Source: Heliocybe sulcata (lineage: Eukaryota > Basidiomycota > Agaricomycetes > Gloeophyllales > Gloeophyllaceae). From it: a DNA stretch of 64,000 bases. Below the pieces are notes generated by a model. That model was not told the origin of the DNA and searched no databases. It was given only the letters and a program-made list of their open reading frames with translations. Shown here one piece after another: positions 35,162 through 47,079 of the stretch; within the stretch, counting starts at the first letter, position 1, and the number at the start of each line of letters is the position of its first letter. Location of the stretch: the NCBI GenBank assembly GCA_004369045.1, contig ML213507.1:176078-240077 (forward strand), given 5' to 3'. Position numbers and translations under genes: made by a program.

Positions 35162-37345
35162 TATTGCACGCGTCGAGATAGAAATTCACTGCTTGAGAGG
35201 AGGTACAGACGAGACAAGTCAGAACGAAAGAGCATGCGCCGCAAAGACGGATAAACGATCACATATAGCTGACGCACGGTTCTTTGTACTCGCGTTTCCA
35301 ACGTGGCTAACAAGAGACGGGCGGACAACGGCACCAAGTTGCAGATGGTTGGCGCAAACGAGGTGGGCAACCGCGTTAGGAAGGTCGCCTCGAGGCGTCC
35401 TGGCAGGCTATACGCTTCGGTCCGGCGTCTATCAACATCGCGGCTGATAAACCTCTGATCTTTCCTGGCTCTGGCGGCCAGAGCTGTCAGAAAACGTGTT
35501 TCCGAGCATTCTCTCGACGTAAGATGACGGCGACCTATGTATCCTCGAGGGAACAACGGCAATGAATGGCAACGAGGACAATCGCCTCCTCATAAAAGGC
35601 AGCTCTTCCCGCCCAATTCAGTAACCGGTGGCGTTGCGGTCTGGCGTTCATTTAAGTCGGGTCTTGTGGAGAATGATTCCCGAATGAAGACGACGTCAAC
35701 GATGAGACATCCCACACCGCCTCCAATTTGCTTCCGTCTAATCTTGTGGCTCCTGGACTTGCCTGGCGCAGTGCGCGTGGCGGGCATAGCACCCGCTCGG
35801 CCCTCACGGTACGGTCGCACGACCTTCGACAGATGATCTTGCCGTTTTCAGTAAGAGATCTTTTAAAAGTCAAAATACACCCGGGTCCTTCTTGCCTGGA
35901 TTTACCTGGTTTTAGACTCGCCGCTTAACACCGCGATGTGCGATTGCAAGGCACAAAGTCCGCGATGGTGCGTACCAACTCACAGCAGAGTCTATGGACC
36001 TTTGTGAGGTGCGTCTAGTTCATACACGAGGTGATGGTCTCGTCGGTCGAATGGTGCTAAGCCTGCTTAAGATAAAACAAAGACGCTGATCAGAATGCGA
36101 CATACGGGTGCGGCACATATCAATGAATTACTCGAGGTCAAAGCAGTGTCCCAGGAAGCGTACCTCGCTTTCCATGTCCCTTTATCGAAGGGAATGGCGA
36201 CGATTTACGACACCAGCACGTTTCCTCATAGTCAGAGCCAAGAATGACCGTGTAGAAAGGAATCATATGAGCTCGTGCGTAGGCAGGGTATCGAAACCAA
36301 GTTGGTCTCCCATGTCAACGCAGGAGATATGAGGCTGAAGGGGTGTGGGGGAATAGGTGCAAGCCAGCTTTCCAAAGGTTCTCTCTCATATATATACCTG
36401 AGACGTCCGCGACGTCATCAAACTGCGACGCAGAATTTTGACGTGGATCGTCGCTAATACGGCGTGCGCCGTTGTAAGATAGCTGCCTACGCAAATGGAA
36501 GTGCTCCTTCTAAATTGAGAAGCGGTAGAGGATGTCTTTTCCCAGGCCTAACTGATGTTTCAACTGCTGCTCTTTCCTTGCGTTTGAAGGGATATCCGTT
36601 GCGCTCTCAAGACATATGATGTGCAGAAGATGGCAAACTAGTGCGCCGCTGGAAGTTCGCACGGTAAGTGCTATATATACAGAAAATTAACCATGAATCC
36701 AATGATGTACAGTATTGCAACAGACCCGCATGAAGATCGGCAACTGTATTTGCGCCAAGTTTGTTGTAACATTTTTCCGAAATCGAGTGAAATAAGCCTT
36801 CCTTGCTAAGGGAAACCAACCGTAAGGCATTTGTGGCATCCATACTAATGAGCGTTACGTAACCGGCGGAGCCTGAATTGCACAGCAGCCACAAATTTGT
36901 GGCTGCGAGCCTGCGACGTTGCCTTAGGTCGATTTGACATTCCTCTCTGCCTCATGCTTGACCAGAACTACACCTTAAGAATTAATCAGCTTGAAGTATA
37001 TGAATTCTACTACACGCTTCGTAATCTTGGCAACTCCTGGCGCTCAAGCTCGCAGGGAAATGAACCGCGTTCCAAGCATCTCGTCAAATCGGGTGCCATC
37101 GGTGAAGCTTGAATACTGAAACTGCGGTCAATACGACACATTCGCAATACTAGGATCAATACTCTGCTATTTATGCATGCAGCAGATCACTGTTCACGTA
37201 ACTGAACGGCCGCACGATCCATAACGGCGCCTTGCCTGACAAGTTGCCTGAGGCGGGGATGATATAGGCCTCAAAATGCCAACCAACGCCACTAGTGTTA
37301 TTTGCTCTCTTCCCTTCGTGCTCCCCTCGTGATCGCCCTCCAAAC
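35162..37345. other. Long intergenic stretch
   Basis: About 2.2 kb between two divergent genes, the low-complexity protein (-) and the aldo/keto reductase (+). Open frames up to 133 codons exist (35161-35562 minus) but have no recognisable motif and run through the presumed promoter/leader. No RNA gene or element is identified. The size allows for an unrecognised non-coding transcript. Confidence 0.4.
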
Positions 37346-38859
37346 ATGTCGATTTTCGGCGCGCCCCCTCCACCCCCGACGAAGCTCGGGCGCTACCGCC
37401 AGCTCGCCCCGCGCGCAGCTATCCACGTCTCCCCCCTCCAGCTCGGGGGCATGAGCATCGGCGACAAGTGGGCGAAGCTTGGGTTCGGGTCGATGGATAA
37501 AGAGTCATCGTTCACGCTGCTGGACGCATTTTTCGAGGCGGGAGGAAATTTCATTGATACTGCGACGAACTAGTGAGTGCGGATCGAGCGTTTCGTGTGG
37601 TGGAAGAGTGAGCTGACAAGGAGGGTAGCCAGGACGGCTCTTCGGAGGAATTTATCGGAGAGTGGGCAGAGCAGCGGGGGATTAGGGATCAGCTCATTAT
37701 CTCCACCAAGGTTCGCTCGTCCCTCATATCCCATATGTCTGAATGTCACCGTTACTCCCCTCATAGTATAGCAACAACTTCCAAGCCTCGAACCCCAAGA
37801 TCAAACAACGTGTAAACTTCCTCGGGAACAACCTCAAGAACCTCCGCCTCAGTGTTGAAGAAAGCTTGAAGCAGCTACGAACGTCGTACATCGACATTTT
37901 GTATCTGCATTTCTGGGACCTGCACACGGATATTGAGGAGGTAATGGACGGGCTGCATGCGCTGGTGTTATCAGGAAAGGTGTTATACCTCGTGCGTTTG
38001 GTCTTGACTTCATCGATACGCTGCTTGAGTGTCTTTCATTTGACTTGATATGGCATCCAGGGCATATCTGATTCACCATCGTGGCTCGTCACGAAAGCCA
38101 ACTCCTATGCAAAATACACAGGCAAGACACCTTTCGTCGTCTACCAAGCCGCGTACTCCGTCCTGCAACGCGACATCGAGCGCGACATCCTCCCAATGTG
38201 CCGGCACGAAGGTCCGTTCGCCCCCTTCTAGCCCCTCGAACTCGAGTTAACCGTGACTACACTTGCTAGGTCTTGCGCTGACGTTCTGGAATGTCCTCGC
38301 CCAGGGCCACATCCGCTCGGACGCCGACGAAGAGCAGCGCCGCCAGACGGGCGAGAACGGGCGCGTGAGCGTTCTCGGCGGGTGGGAACGCACGCCCGAC
38401 GAGAAGAAGATGTGTGATGCGCTGGAAGTCGTCGCGAAAGAAGTCGGAGCAAAGTCGGTCCAAGCTGGTAAGCTACTTCCATCCCATCATATTTTCAATC
38501 AGACCCTGAGGAATGGTCCGGGGATGCAGTGGCAATTGCGTACACCATGCACAAAGCGCCGTTCGTCTTTCCCGTCATCGGCGGGCGCAAGGTCGAACAC
38601 CTGCACGCGAACATCGAGGCGCTCGATATAAGGCTGTCGAAAGAGCAGATTGCGTACCTAGAGGGAATATTGCCATTTGATAAGGGGTTCCCGCAGAACA
38701 TCATCGTAAGTGCCATCGCATTCTAATGGACCAAGAAAAGGGAAGATTCACGAGCATGTATTTTAGGGCGAGTATGGGAGCTATAGCTTCTTGTTAAAGT
38801 CGTTTGCGCATTTCGATGAGCAGCCACTATTGGCACCTATAACACCAGCAAGGGATTAG
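37346..38859 (+). CDS. Aldo/keto reductase, aryl-alcohol dehydrogenase type
   Basis: NADPH-dependent c24-type aldo/keto reductase (norsolorinic acid reductase / Aad-like group), about 380 residues. Start [17 protein letters not shown]. Barrel motifs: [40 protein letters not shown] with the catalytic Asp and Tyr, ISTKYSNNF with the catalytic Lys, [20 protein letters not shown] with the catalytic His, [40 protein letters not shown]. Seven exons; the Tyr codon of DTATNY is split by an intron. The C-terminal exon ends [11 protein letters not shown]. All catalytic residues are present. Substrate unknown; lignin-derived aryl aldehydes or specialised metabolites are possible. Confidence 0.9.
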
Positions 38860-39066
38860 TGGTTCTGCTAGGAGGGCTCACGACGGCCCACGAGTCACTG
38901 CACAGGTTGTGGACGCCGCCTGCGGGTGGTGGAGGTCGTCACGCTTCTTGCTCGCTGTATGCATGACTAGGTTGTTGTATGGATATACAGATGTAATTAT
39001 AAGTGATGGTAGGATACATGATAATTTTCTAAGTTATAGTGCTACATAACTAACGTCCGTACCCGA

Positions 39067-39817
39067 TCATACTATCGTGCTGGGTGTTGACATTCCACTA
39101 GATCGAACTGTCTTCGGCTCTCCTTCCAGCTCGTCCGACGGTTTCGCAGGCACAACTTCCGCCGGGCTGAACCAGAACACCGGGTACCTCCGCTGAATAT
39201 TATTCACTAGCAGTGCCACCACCAAAATCAACGTCGAAGACAGTAACACAACCGGCAGGTAATACCACCCGATCTCTTACACTTCCGCATTAACAGCAGC
39301 AAGTAAGGCAGTTGCGCCTGCAGGCGGGTGCGTTGTGCCAGTCATTTGCATTACGACGATGGCGGTGGATGTGCTGAGGGCGCCTGCGAGCCAACGGAGG
39401 GAGTCGAGGCGCGCTTTGTTGGGCATGAGGGAGAAGAGCTTGGTGATGATTATGCCTGTGAGGGCGGAGAGGAAGTGGCCGCCGATTAGGGCGCGGGGCT
39501 GGGAGAGGGGGGCTTCTATGGCACCGTAGACGAGGACTGCAGACGCGCCCTGTTCAAATATTAACACTAGAGCGTAGGGGTAAGATGGGAGATGTGGGAC
39601 GCACGTAACTAGCTATGACGCCTGGGACATGCCGTCGCAAGAAATAATGCGAGTAATTGAACACGGCTTGTAAGATGCAGAGGCCACTGAATGCGCCGAT
39701 AAAGGACCAGAACCAGACAACATAATTCGGCTGCTTCTTTGGTTGGCCTGGTCTATAGCCCACCCAGCGGGTGAGCCACAATGGGTATCTGGAGAGTGGG
39801 TGGCTGCGAGCAGACAT
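39067..39817 (-). CDS. HPP-family membrane protein, one in-frame stop
   Basis: The HPP family has several transmembrane helices; some members are linked to nitrite transport in plants and cyanobacteria, while the fungal role is unknown. Start MSARSHPLSRYPLWLTRWVG. Helices: VVWFWSFIGAFSGLCILQAV; ASYGASAVLVYGAIEAPL after an intron near 39555-39606; GHFLSALTGIIITKLFSLM; and WLAGALSTSTAIVVMQMTG leading to the signature THPPAGATALLAA. Directly after NAEV a TAA (39277-39279) interrupts the frame. The same frame then continues without gap into EIGWYYLPVVLLSSTLILVV and NNIQRRYPVFWFSPAE, ending at 39067. No intron can remove the stop. Read as it stands, the product loses its last helix and tail. Confidence 0.75.
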
Positions 39818-40410
39818 TGACAGTCAGAGGATTCCTCGTGCTATAAGTATGCGTAAGAGGAAACTGAGCGTAAGAGGAAAATGATATGTTCTGGCTCAGC
39901 TGACCAGGAGAGCGTCCACTGGGGAAAATGACGAGATTATTTGCATCATGACGTTCCGGTACATCTATGATCTGCATCCGCGTGCTGCAGTGAATTTCTA
40001 ATGCGAGACAACCGACACATGCGGCTGAACAGAATGCCAAGTCACTCACCGGTCAAGCAGATGACCCTTGTTACATTCACTCGGTGAGATGGCAAAACAT
40101 GAGAATAGTGCAGTCCGAACGTCCCCGACGCGTGTTTGATATCGCCGGCACTGACGGACCAGGAAAAAACCAGGTGTCTAGTAGCACTCTAGGATTCATG
40201 GTACTGTTTCCTCCGGCGAAAAGGAGTGTTGTGTTACTGGACCTCATGAAACTGAGACTATGAAACTGAGACTTCTGAAGCGGTGTGCCGTCGGCAGCCA
40301 CATGCATGTGGCGTGCGCATATTATTTAAACTCCGAACTGACATGATCTGGCTGCAATTCTCGATACAAGGCGACGCACATCCTTTCTTCTCTGCTTTCA
40401 TCTTTCAAAC
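39818..40410. other. Divergent promoter region
   Basis: 593 bp between the HPP gene (-) and the Hrp1-like gene (+). A TATA-like tatttaaac near 40322 lies about 85 bp before the Hrp1 ATG. Short tandem similarity (gtaagaggaaa twice near 39850-39882) is seen. No gene. Confidence 0.45.
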
Positions 40411-42473
40411 ATGTCTGACCTCGACGCTGACCTTTACGGAGGTGAGATAATGCCTTTGGGGCAGCTTAGCAGCTTCTGACTGGGTCTGCTCAGACCTCTA
40501 CGGCAACGACGAGACTGACTTCGCCGCTGACGGCAAGGACTTGTCGAAGCAGGAACTCGAAGAGTATCCCGCAGCCGAAGACGAAAACCCAGAGCCGGAG
40601 CAGTCACCAGCGCCGGCACCGTCCACCTCGCAAGCTGCAGTGAAGCCGCAGACTGCCCAGACGACGTCCGCCACGCCGACACAGCAACCGCAAGCAGTGC
40701 AGAGCTACACCTCGACCTCGGAGACGCAGCAGATACCAACATATCAGGAACGGACCGAGTATAGCCAGCCCTCGCCTCCTCATCAGCAAAATGGCAGCAG
40801 CCAGTACATACCGGTGTCCGAACACCGAAGTGTCAGGCCCTCAGAAATGAAGGACGAAGGGTGAGTCACCATTTTCAATGCGCACTAACATGGGTGGCCA
40901 GACTCTGGCGGTTGGAAGTGATGATGATACTGGGGATGGGCTGGCGTAGACGTCTCGCCTCGCGCTAGCTACGGATCTCTGTCGACTAGGACTAGCTCTA
41001 GCGTTCCGTTCTCTAGTCTAAGCTAGGCAGCTACAAAGCTAGGCCACAAGGCCCTCTAAGCTAGGCTAGCACTCGAGAAACACGCAGTCACTACACAGTA
41101 GAGTCCCCCCATTTTCTATCTTGTGTCATAACCCCTCCTGTTCTAGGTTACTGATACTAATACCATTCTTTGCCTTCCTATGTCGCGTTGCTCCAACGTC
41201 AACGTTGCCCTCAATGTCTTAATTGTCCTTCTGTCTCGCTACCTGCAGCAAAATGTTTATTGGCGGGCTGAACTGGGATACAACGGATGGTAGATATCGT
41301 GTTTATTTGTACTTGCGTAACACTGAACCTGAACCTCCGCTTCCAGAGACTCTCAGAAACTACTTCTCGCAATTTGGTAAAGTCGACGCGTGCACGATCA
41401 TGCGGGACGCTGCCGGTCGCTCGCGATGCTTTGCATTCTTGACGTTCGATGAACCGGCCTCGGTAAACGCTGTCATGGTCCGGGAGCACGTCCTCGACGG
41501 TAAAATAGTACGTAGCACCTGTCCCTTGAATTACACCCAAGTTAGCTTACTTACTTGACCGCAGATTGACCCTAAGCGAGCCATTCCTCGCCAGGAGCAC
41601 CAGCGCGCGACGAAGCTTTTCATAGGCGGTCTAGCTGGCAGCGTGACCTCCGAATCCATGCGGGAATTCTTCTCGCAATTTGGCAAGGTCATCGATTCCA
41701 CGGTTATGTTGGATCGTGAGACAGGACGCAGCAAAGGCTTCGGGTTCGTGTCTTTTGAAGACGCTGATGTCACCCCCATTCTCGGTTTTGGGAAGCTCGA
41801 GATTGACGGCAAGATGGTAAGCTCAAGTCTGCGCCTATTCTTTGTTGGAGAAGACCGCTCACTGCTGCTGCAGATTGATGTGAAGCTCGCGGAGCCGCGG
41901 TACAAGCGTGACTTCAACGAGGGTGGCGGAGGAGGAGGAGGTCGAGGTGGCCAGGGAGGGTACAGCGGCGGAGGCGCTAGCGGAGGCAACTTCGGTGGCC
42001 AAGGAGGCGGGTTCAACGCCGCCCAGTCCTCTGGCCCCGTCCCGCAAGCAGCCCCAGCGGGCAACACACCGTTCGATCCGCAGGCCCTCGCAGCGCTCTA
42101 CACGCGCATGTTCCAGATGTCGGGCGGCGGCATGAACCCCATGATGGGCGGCGGCATGAATCCGATGATGGGTGGTATGGGCGGTATGATGGGCGGTATG
42201 GGAGGTATGGGGATGGGTGGCGCGCCGGGGATGGGTATGAATAGGGGCCCGATGGGAGCGGGTGGGATGGCTGGGAATCCTGCTATGGGTATGGGCCGTG
42301 GAGGTGCTATGGGCGGGGTTGGGATGCCTGGCATGATGCAGGGTGGGATGGGCGGGAATATCCCCCGTGGGCCGAGGGGCTTTGGTCCAGGAGGTGCAGG
42401 TGGCCAGGCGGGTGTTGGTCCGCAGAGGACTGGCCAGAGGGGGCAGCATGGGTACCACCCATACGCTCGCTGA
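40411..42473 (+). CDS. Hrp1/Nab4-type RNA-binding protein (two RRMs)
   Basis: hnRNP-like protein; yeast Hrp1 is cleavage factor IB in mRNA 3'-end formation and also acts in export and decay. Exon 1 (40411-40441, MSDLDADLYG) and exon 2 (40494-40860) encode an acidic then Gln/Pro/Ser-rich N-terminus. After a 388-nt intron comes RRM1: KMFIGGLNWDTTDETLRNYF, RSRCFAFLTF, HVLDGKIIDPKRAIPR. RRM2: TKLFIGGLAGSVTSESMREF, RSKGFGFVSF, IDVKLAEPRYKRD. The inter-RRM linker IDPKRAIPR is the Hrp1 hallmark. The C-terminus is a Gly/Met-rich, prion-like domain with many MMGG/GGM repeats, ending RGQHGYHPYAR. In RRM1 the RNP1 Gly residues are replaced (C and A). Convergent with Rna14. Confidence 0.9.
40861..41248 (+). 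other. Unusually long, CTAG-rich intron
   Basis: Intron 2 of the Hrp1-like gene is 388 nt, against about 50-60 nt for most introns here. Its middle (about 40955-41070) packs roughly nine CTAG tetranucleotides, many inside aagctaggc-like units on both strands, with hairpin potential (gctagc, ctagctctag, aagctaggctagc). Donor GTGAGT and acceptor CTGCAG are good. Such an intron in an RNA-binding protein gene could serve autoregulation; this is inference. Confidence 0.75.
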
Positions 42474-42974
42474 TGGCATGCTGGGTTTCTCTATATCGAG
42501 CCTTCCGAACGTTGACTCTGCTCCACTCTATCATATTGTAGATTAACTGCTTTTGTGAATTGTTGTCTTATTACTCTTATATGCATTGCCTTGTACATTT
42601 TTGACAAATCCAAGCTTAGCTTGGACGGTCAATCCTGCCTTTTGAGCCTCTGAGTTCCCGGCGTCGCCCGATATATGAAGTTCAGGCAGATGCTAGAGCA
42701 AAACCAGCTGTCATTCAGAAATCGTAGACACGACCATGCATGTGGTGGGGAGGAAATAGCGATATACTCAATGGTAGCCGATCATGCACCGAATATTAAT
42801 GTCCCGTGCAAAGTGCTTGTTGGTGGAAACCATAGTTTATGAACGTTTGAACTTCCACCCTCTCTCACAGTATTGGAAAGTCGTGCACCACAAGACAAGA
42901 TCAAGGGATGTCATATTTTTGATTGAACCAATTCACGCGCTCATAGGACATAAACATACTGCTATGCGTACTAC
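42474..42974. other. Convergent 3' flanks of Hrp1 and Rna14 genes
   Basis: 501 bp between two stop codons. It contains T-rich stretches after 42540 fitting the end of the plus-strand transcript. No gene or RNA is recognised; both transcripts must terminate here. Confidence 0.5.
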
Positions 42975-45900
42975 CTACCGTATCCTAGTAACGTCTTCCG
43001 CCACGGCCTCCTCCTGGTCCTTGATAGGGGCCGTAATCAGGAGGTGGTCGTGCTGCACAATCACAGATCAGTTGAGCGATACATGAAGACGTTGAGAGGA
43101 TACTCACTCGGTCGAGGAGGTGGAGGCGGTGGGGATCGTGCTCTTGTCACACTAGGAATGATAGCGTTGCGGAACACCTGCATTAGATCATCAGTCCGGA
43201 ATGCGGGTTCTAGCAGGGGTTCGTCAGCACACAGACACAAATTGATTTGCGGAGAGCGACATACCGCCATACGCATTGAAAGCGGCAGCAGACGGTATCT
43301 GCCCGATGAAACGAGAAAGGATCTGAGGCAACATGACTGGCTTTTCTTCCTCCCTCTCGTGCTCCATCCTCCGCGGCGGAGGACCCCGCCGGTCGCGGTC
43401 TCTATCCCATCCCGGACTTCCGTACCGACGCGGCGGTGGTCCGTCCCACCTATCACGGTCCCTGTCTCGTGGCGGAGGGGATGCTCTCGCCCTCTTGTGC
43501 AGAGGAGGGCCGTCGCCCGGCCTGCTGGGACCATCATCGCGTCTCTTATGGTCAGGCGAGGGGGCACGCTTGTATCCAGAGGATGGCGGCTGCGTCTGGA
43601 ACGGAGCGTTCGCGTTGGGATCCTTGGAGGCGGCCAGTATATTCTGGACAGTGTCGGAGCGGCCGGCAAGAGCGTTACTGGTGGAAGCGCTCGGCGCAGG
43701 CTGCCTGGCAAACGCGAAGCCCAGGTCTCGTGCAGCAATCGCGTCCGTCCCAAGGTACGTCTGGCGCTGCGCAAAGCGTTTGATGGGAGGATCTGACGTT
43801 TAGACGGTGAGCTTGTACCGAGCCCGACAAATCATTGATCGTACCGGTGGGATACACTTCAGCAATGCGCTTCTCGAGGTTCAGTGCGGTCTCCAGGTTT
43901 TGGTACTGGTAAACGTATCTAGCCCACCGCTCCCAGAGAGGACGAGCTTTATCTGGGGGGAAAGAACCGATAACTCGCTCGAACAGCGCACGCGCATCTA
44001 TGCGGAACAATCGTGAGCGGGGCTATAATACCATTTGCACGGCGGAACTTTACTATTTTCGTCGTTGATGGATATGAGGAATCCAAGGTAACGAAGGACA
44101 AACTCGACTTCGTTCCCAAACATCTTTAGCCCGGCTTCGAAAATTCGATTCGTGGCCAGGGTCTCTTTCTGACAGTGGTACTCCATAAGGGCTAAGAAGA
44201 CATCGTGTTTAGTGCCTGATCAACGCGGAACAAAAGAAGGAGCCTCGATCGTACCGTGCGCCTCGTACACTTCCCAAGGTGTCCATCTGTCTTTCCTGGC
44301 ACGAGCGAAGATGGAGCGGGCGCTCTTCTCATTTTCGGCACGCCGAGCAAAGCGTATGTACATTATATATACTAGACCGTATTCAGTCCGTCGGTCAGCG
44401 AGTTCCTTGGTCTTCGTCGGAGCGTCATCGGAGCTTTGGGAGTTGAACGAAGAGTTATTCGAACCAGTGCCGGTCCCGTTATAACCTGACCAAGTCCCGG
44501 CCGCCGTCACGCTGTTAGTCGTGCTCTCATTGACGTCGCCAGCGTTAAACGAAGGTTGGGGCGTGATCTTTTGCTCGAGCTGCTCCAGTTCTTTGCTGAG
44601 GGTCTCAAGAAACTTCTCGTACACCTTGTGAACTTTTTCTTTCTCGCCTCGAAGCTCGAGCTCTTCAGCATAGGCAAAGTTGAGTAAGAAACTGGAGCGA
44701 GGGTTCAGTAACAGTGGGGATGAGCGGGCTATGAACCACAGACCTCGATGGATTGGCTTCAATGCCGGCCTCCAGGAGACCAACAGCATCATGTTGTTTA
44801 CCTATACTCTTAGTCCATACATAAGCCATATACCTGGAAGAGACGTCAGCTTGCTTGGTCTGCAGCAGATCACCACCTGGATCTCACCAAATCTCGGCGA
44901 AGAACCGCATGCGGATGACAGCTTTCCGGTAGACCATTTGCACTCGCTGAATGAATGTCGCCTTATCCTTCTCTTCGATATCCAGCGGGTTGCTCTCCTC
45001 CCACTTAAGGTACGCTTTCCATTGTCCGACAAGAGCGCGTTCAGGTGGGGTGAACGTAGGAGGCGACGGCAGATAGAGGTGTGGCCGGCCATCTTTTGAC
45101 GGCGGCGCTGGCGGGAACAGCAATGCTACGTGTCTCTGAAGCTGGCGATACACGGTGCGCGCTTGCACGTTCGACGGAGACAAGTCCAAGATGAACTTTT
45201 TGCCCTATGATTCCCATATCGCTATATGCATCGACAGTAGTGAGATGATAAGTACGCACGGTAACTTTGTTCAAGCCCATTTCAAACGCCTCGTAATCTG
45301 CCCACAGTTTGTCAAGATTTTCGAGCGGAATAGGGATGGCACGGTGATAGATCTTGCGAAGCGCGTCCATCTTCTGTTGTTCCTCCCAAGTGGTGCTAAT
45401 CTAATTCAGGGGTCAAACCTCAAATTCTGCGTCGCTGTATGCACAGGCGTACCTCTCGCGACTTGATAAACTGAATATAGTCGTTCCATATCTCTCCGCT
45501 GTCCTTATCCTGGCCCACTGTTTTCAGTGCAAACTCGTATGCTTTCTGCACTTCATCACGCGTGGCTGGAGACGTATTCATTCGCCTGGCTGCCTGTCAG
45601 AGTCACGTCTCAGTCACCCAGCACCTCACCACGAACCTGACATATGTAAGGTAGAATTTCCACAGATCAACGTCCGGGGACGTCCTCAAGAACTTTATGA
45701 ACAGCGCTTGCGCTGGCTGAAACTCTCCCGAGTCCAGGAAGTGCGTAATGTACGCGATCTGAGCAGCAGACTTGATAAAACAGGTGAGACGCGGTAATCA
45801 GGCATGAGGGTGAACTTGGCGAACAGTGTTGGGATACGTCTGCAGCAAGGAGTCGTAGACGGTCTTAATCTTCTCAATATCGCCGGAACTCTCAGCCAGG

Positions 45901-46202
45901 TCGACAAGCTTGTGCCACGCATCTGTGACGTGCGGGTTGTCGTGCAGGCGTGTTTGCAGCAAGTCCCATTCGGAAGGTGGTTCAGCTGGCTCAGCCGGTT
46001 CAGTCGCAACAGTTTCCATTGACGCTCCGTTTGCATTTGCATTGCCGTCATCGTCGGCTGCTACGGTCTCTTGACTGTTCTCTTCGCCAGTTGGTAGTTG
46101 TAGCTGATTGTCCTGGAGCGCTTGCAATGCCTTCAGGATTTCTTGAGATGGCTCGGTCTTCGGTCCCTCGTCGTTAAAAGACACATCTTGCGGTTCAGAC
46201 AT
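42975..46202 (-). CDS. Rna14/CstF77, mRNA 3'-end processing factor
   Basis: HAT-repeat scaffold of cleavage factor IA, which with Rna15 and other subunits directs pre-mRNA cleavage and polyadenylation. Start [20 protein letters not shown] at 46202, acidic leader, then [20 protein letters not shown] beginning the HAT/Suf domain. Successive exons give [153 protein letters not shown] and [20 protein letters not shown]. The C-terminal part is Arg/Pro/Asp-rich with [18 protein letters not shown]. At least eleven introns, about 840 residues. The very last residues may be frame-shifted (see findings). Confidence 0.92.
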
Positions 46203-47079
46203 AGGGGCGGCGTCGCAACACACGATGTTCAACGAGACGGAGTAGTGAGCTCGAAGTTCAAAACTGCAGAAATTCAAGGAAAATATGAATATCTCTGTTT
46301 CCCACGGCAATGCGTACGGCCAACAGAACAGTCTCCCGCGCCGTCCGCCGTCCGCGTCATCGTCTTGCACGTCGTGCGCAGGTATTGAACACATCACTCT
46401 GCAGCGGTCACTGATTTCAAGACTTTCCCATGGAAGGGGCGACTGTGACTCGACCTGGCAGACCCGGACCCGGCAGGGGCCTTCCTCTAAATCGGTTCCC
46501 GAAATCCTTATAAAGGGTGTGATCATGAGTCTTGATGCACTGATGAACACAGTCGCAGACCGCTATCTTCTTGTTACAGTCGAAAAAGTGAGTTGCGGGC
46601 TATCATTTTCGTGTTACAGAATTAATGGGAATATTCAGAGCCTGAGATCGCATTTCCACGTAACCCGCCCTGGCAGCACTCGTGCTGATATTGAGGCCTC
46701 CGTAAGGATTCAGATATAGGATGAAATCCATATACACCGCCTTGGCCTCGGTAATTGAGCTGGACGGTGACCAGCGGGCGAGGTCGGTCTACCCTCGTCG
46801 AGTGGACACCGCACGCTGCCTATGCCTACCGAGTACCGCTCTTTCCCGATGATAAGCTCACTTCCACCCGGTAGCTTCGCGCCAATCAGGGCTTGTATAA
46901 AACCTTAAGATCCACGAGACAAGACCTCCGTCGGAATCGTGCGTACTCTCCCAGTATTCGTACCATTGCTTATGACGTTGTATCACCAGGGGTGAGGCCA
47001 AGGTCATACTAACATCTCAGTGGGCTCTCAGAACTGCGAAACGCTTTTGGATCTACACAAAGCACCTCTGTGTTGTCTT
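46203..47079. other. Stretch without a supported gene
   Basis: Divergent upstream region of Rna14. TATA-like motifs occur at about 46508 (tataaag) and 46896 (tataaaa). A plus-strand ATG frame begins near 46526 (MSLDALMNTVADRYLLVTVE) but has no recognisable continuation. Confidence 0.4.

Noticed and set aside
30250-38859. A biosynthetic cluster of prenyltransferase and aldo/keto reductase (with the reductase at 59 kb)
   Set aside because: Unrelated genes and 6-20 kb separate them, and no transporter or regulator is associated; co-location is not convincing.
43044-43803. Long overlapping plus-strand frames rich in Arg and Ser
   Set aside because: They mirror the Arg/Pro/Asp-rich C-terminal exon of Rna14; no independent signal.
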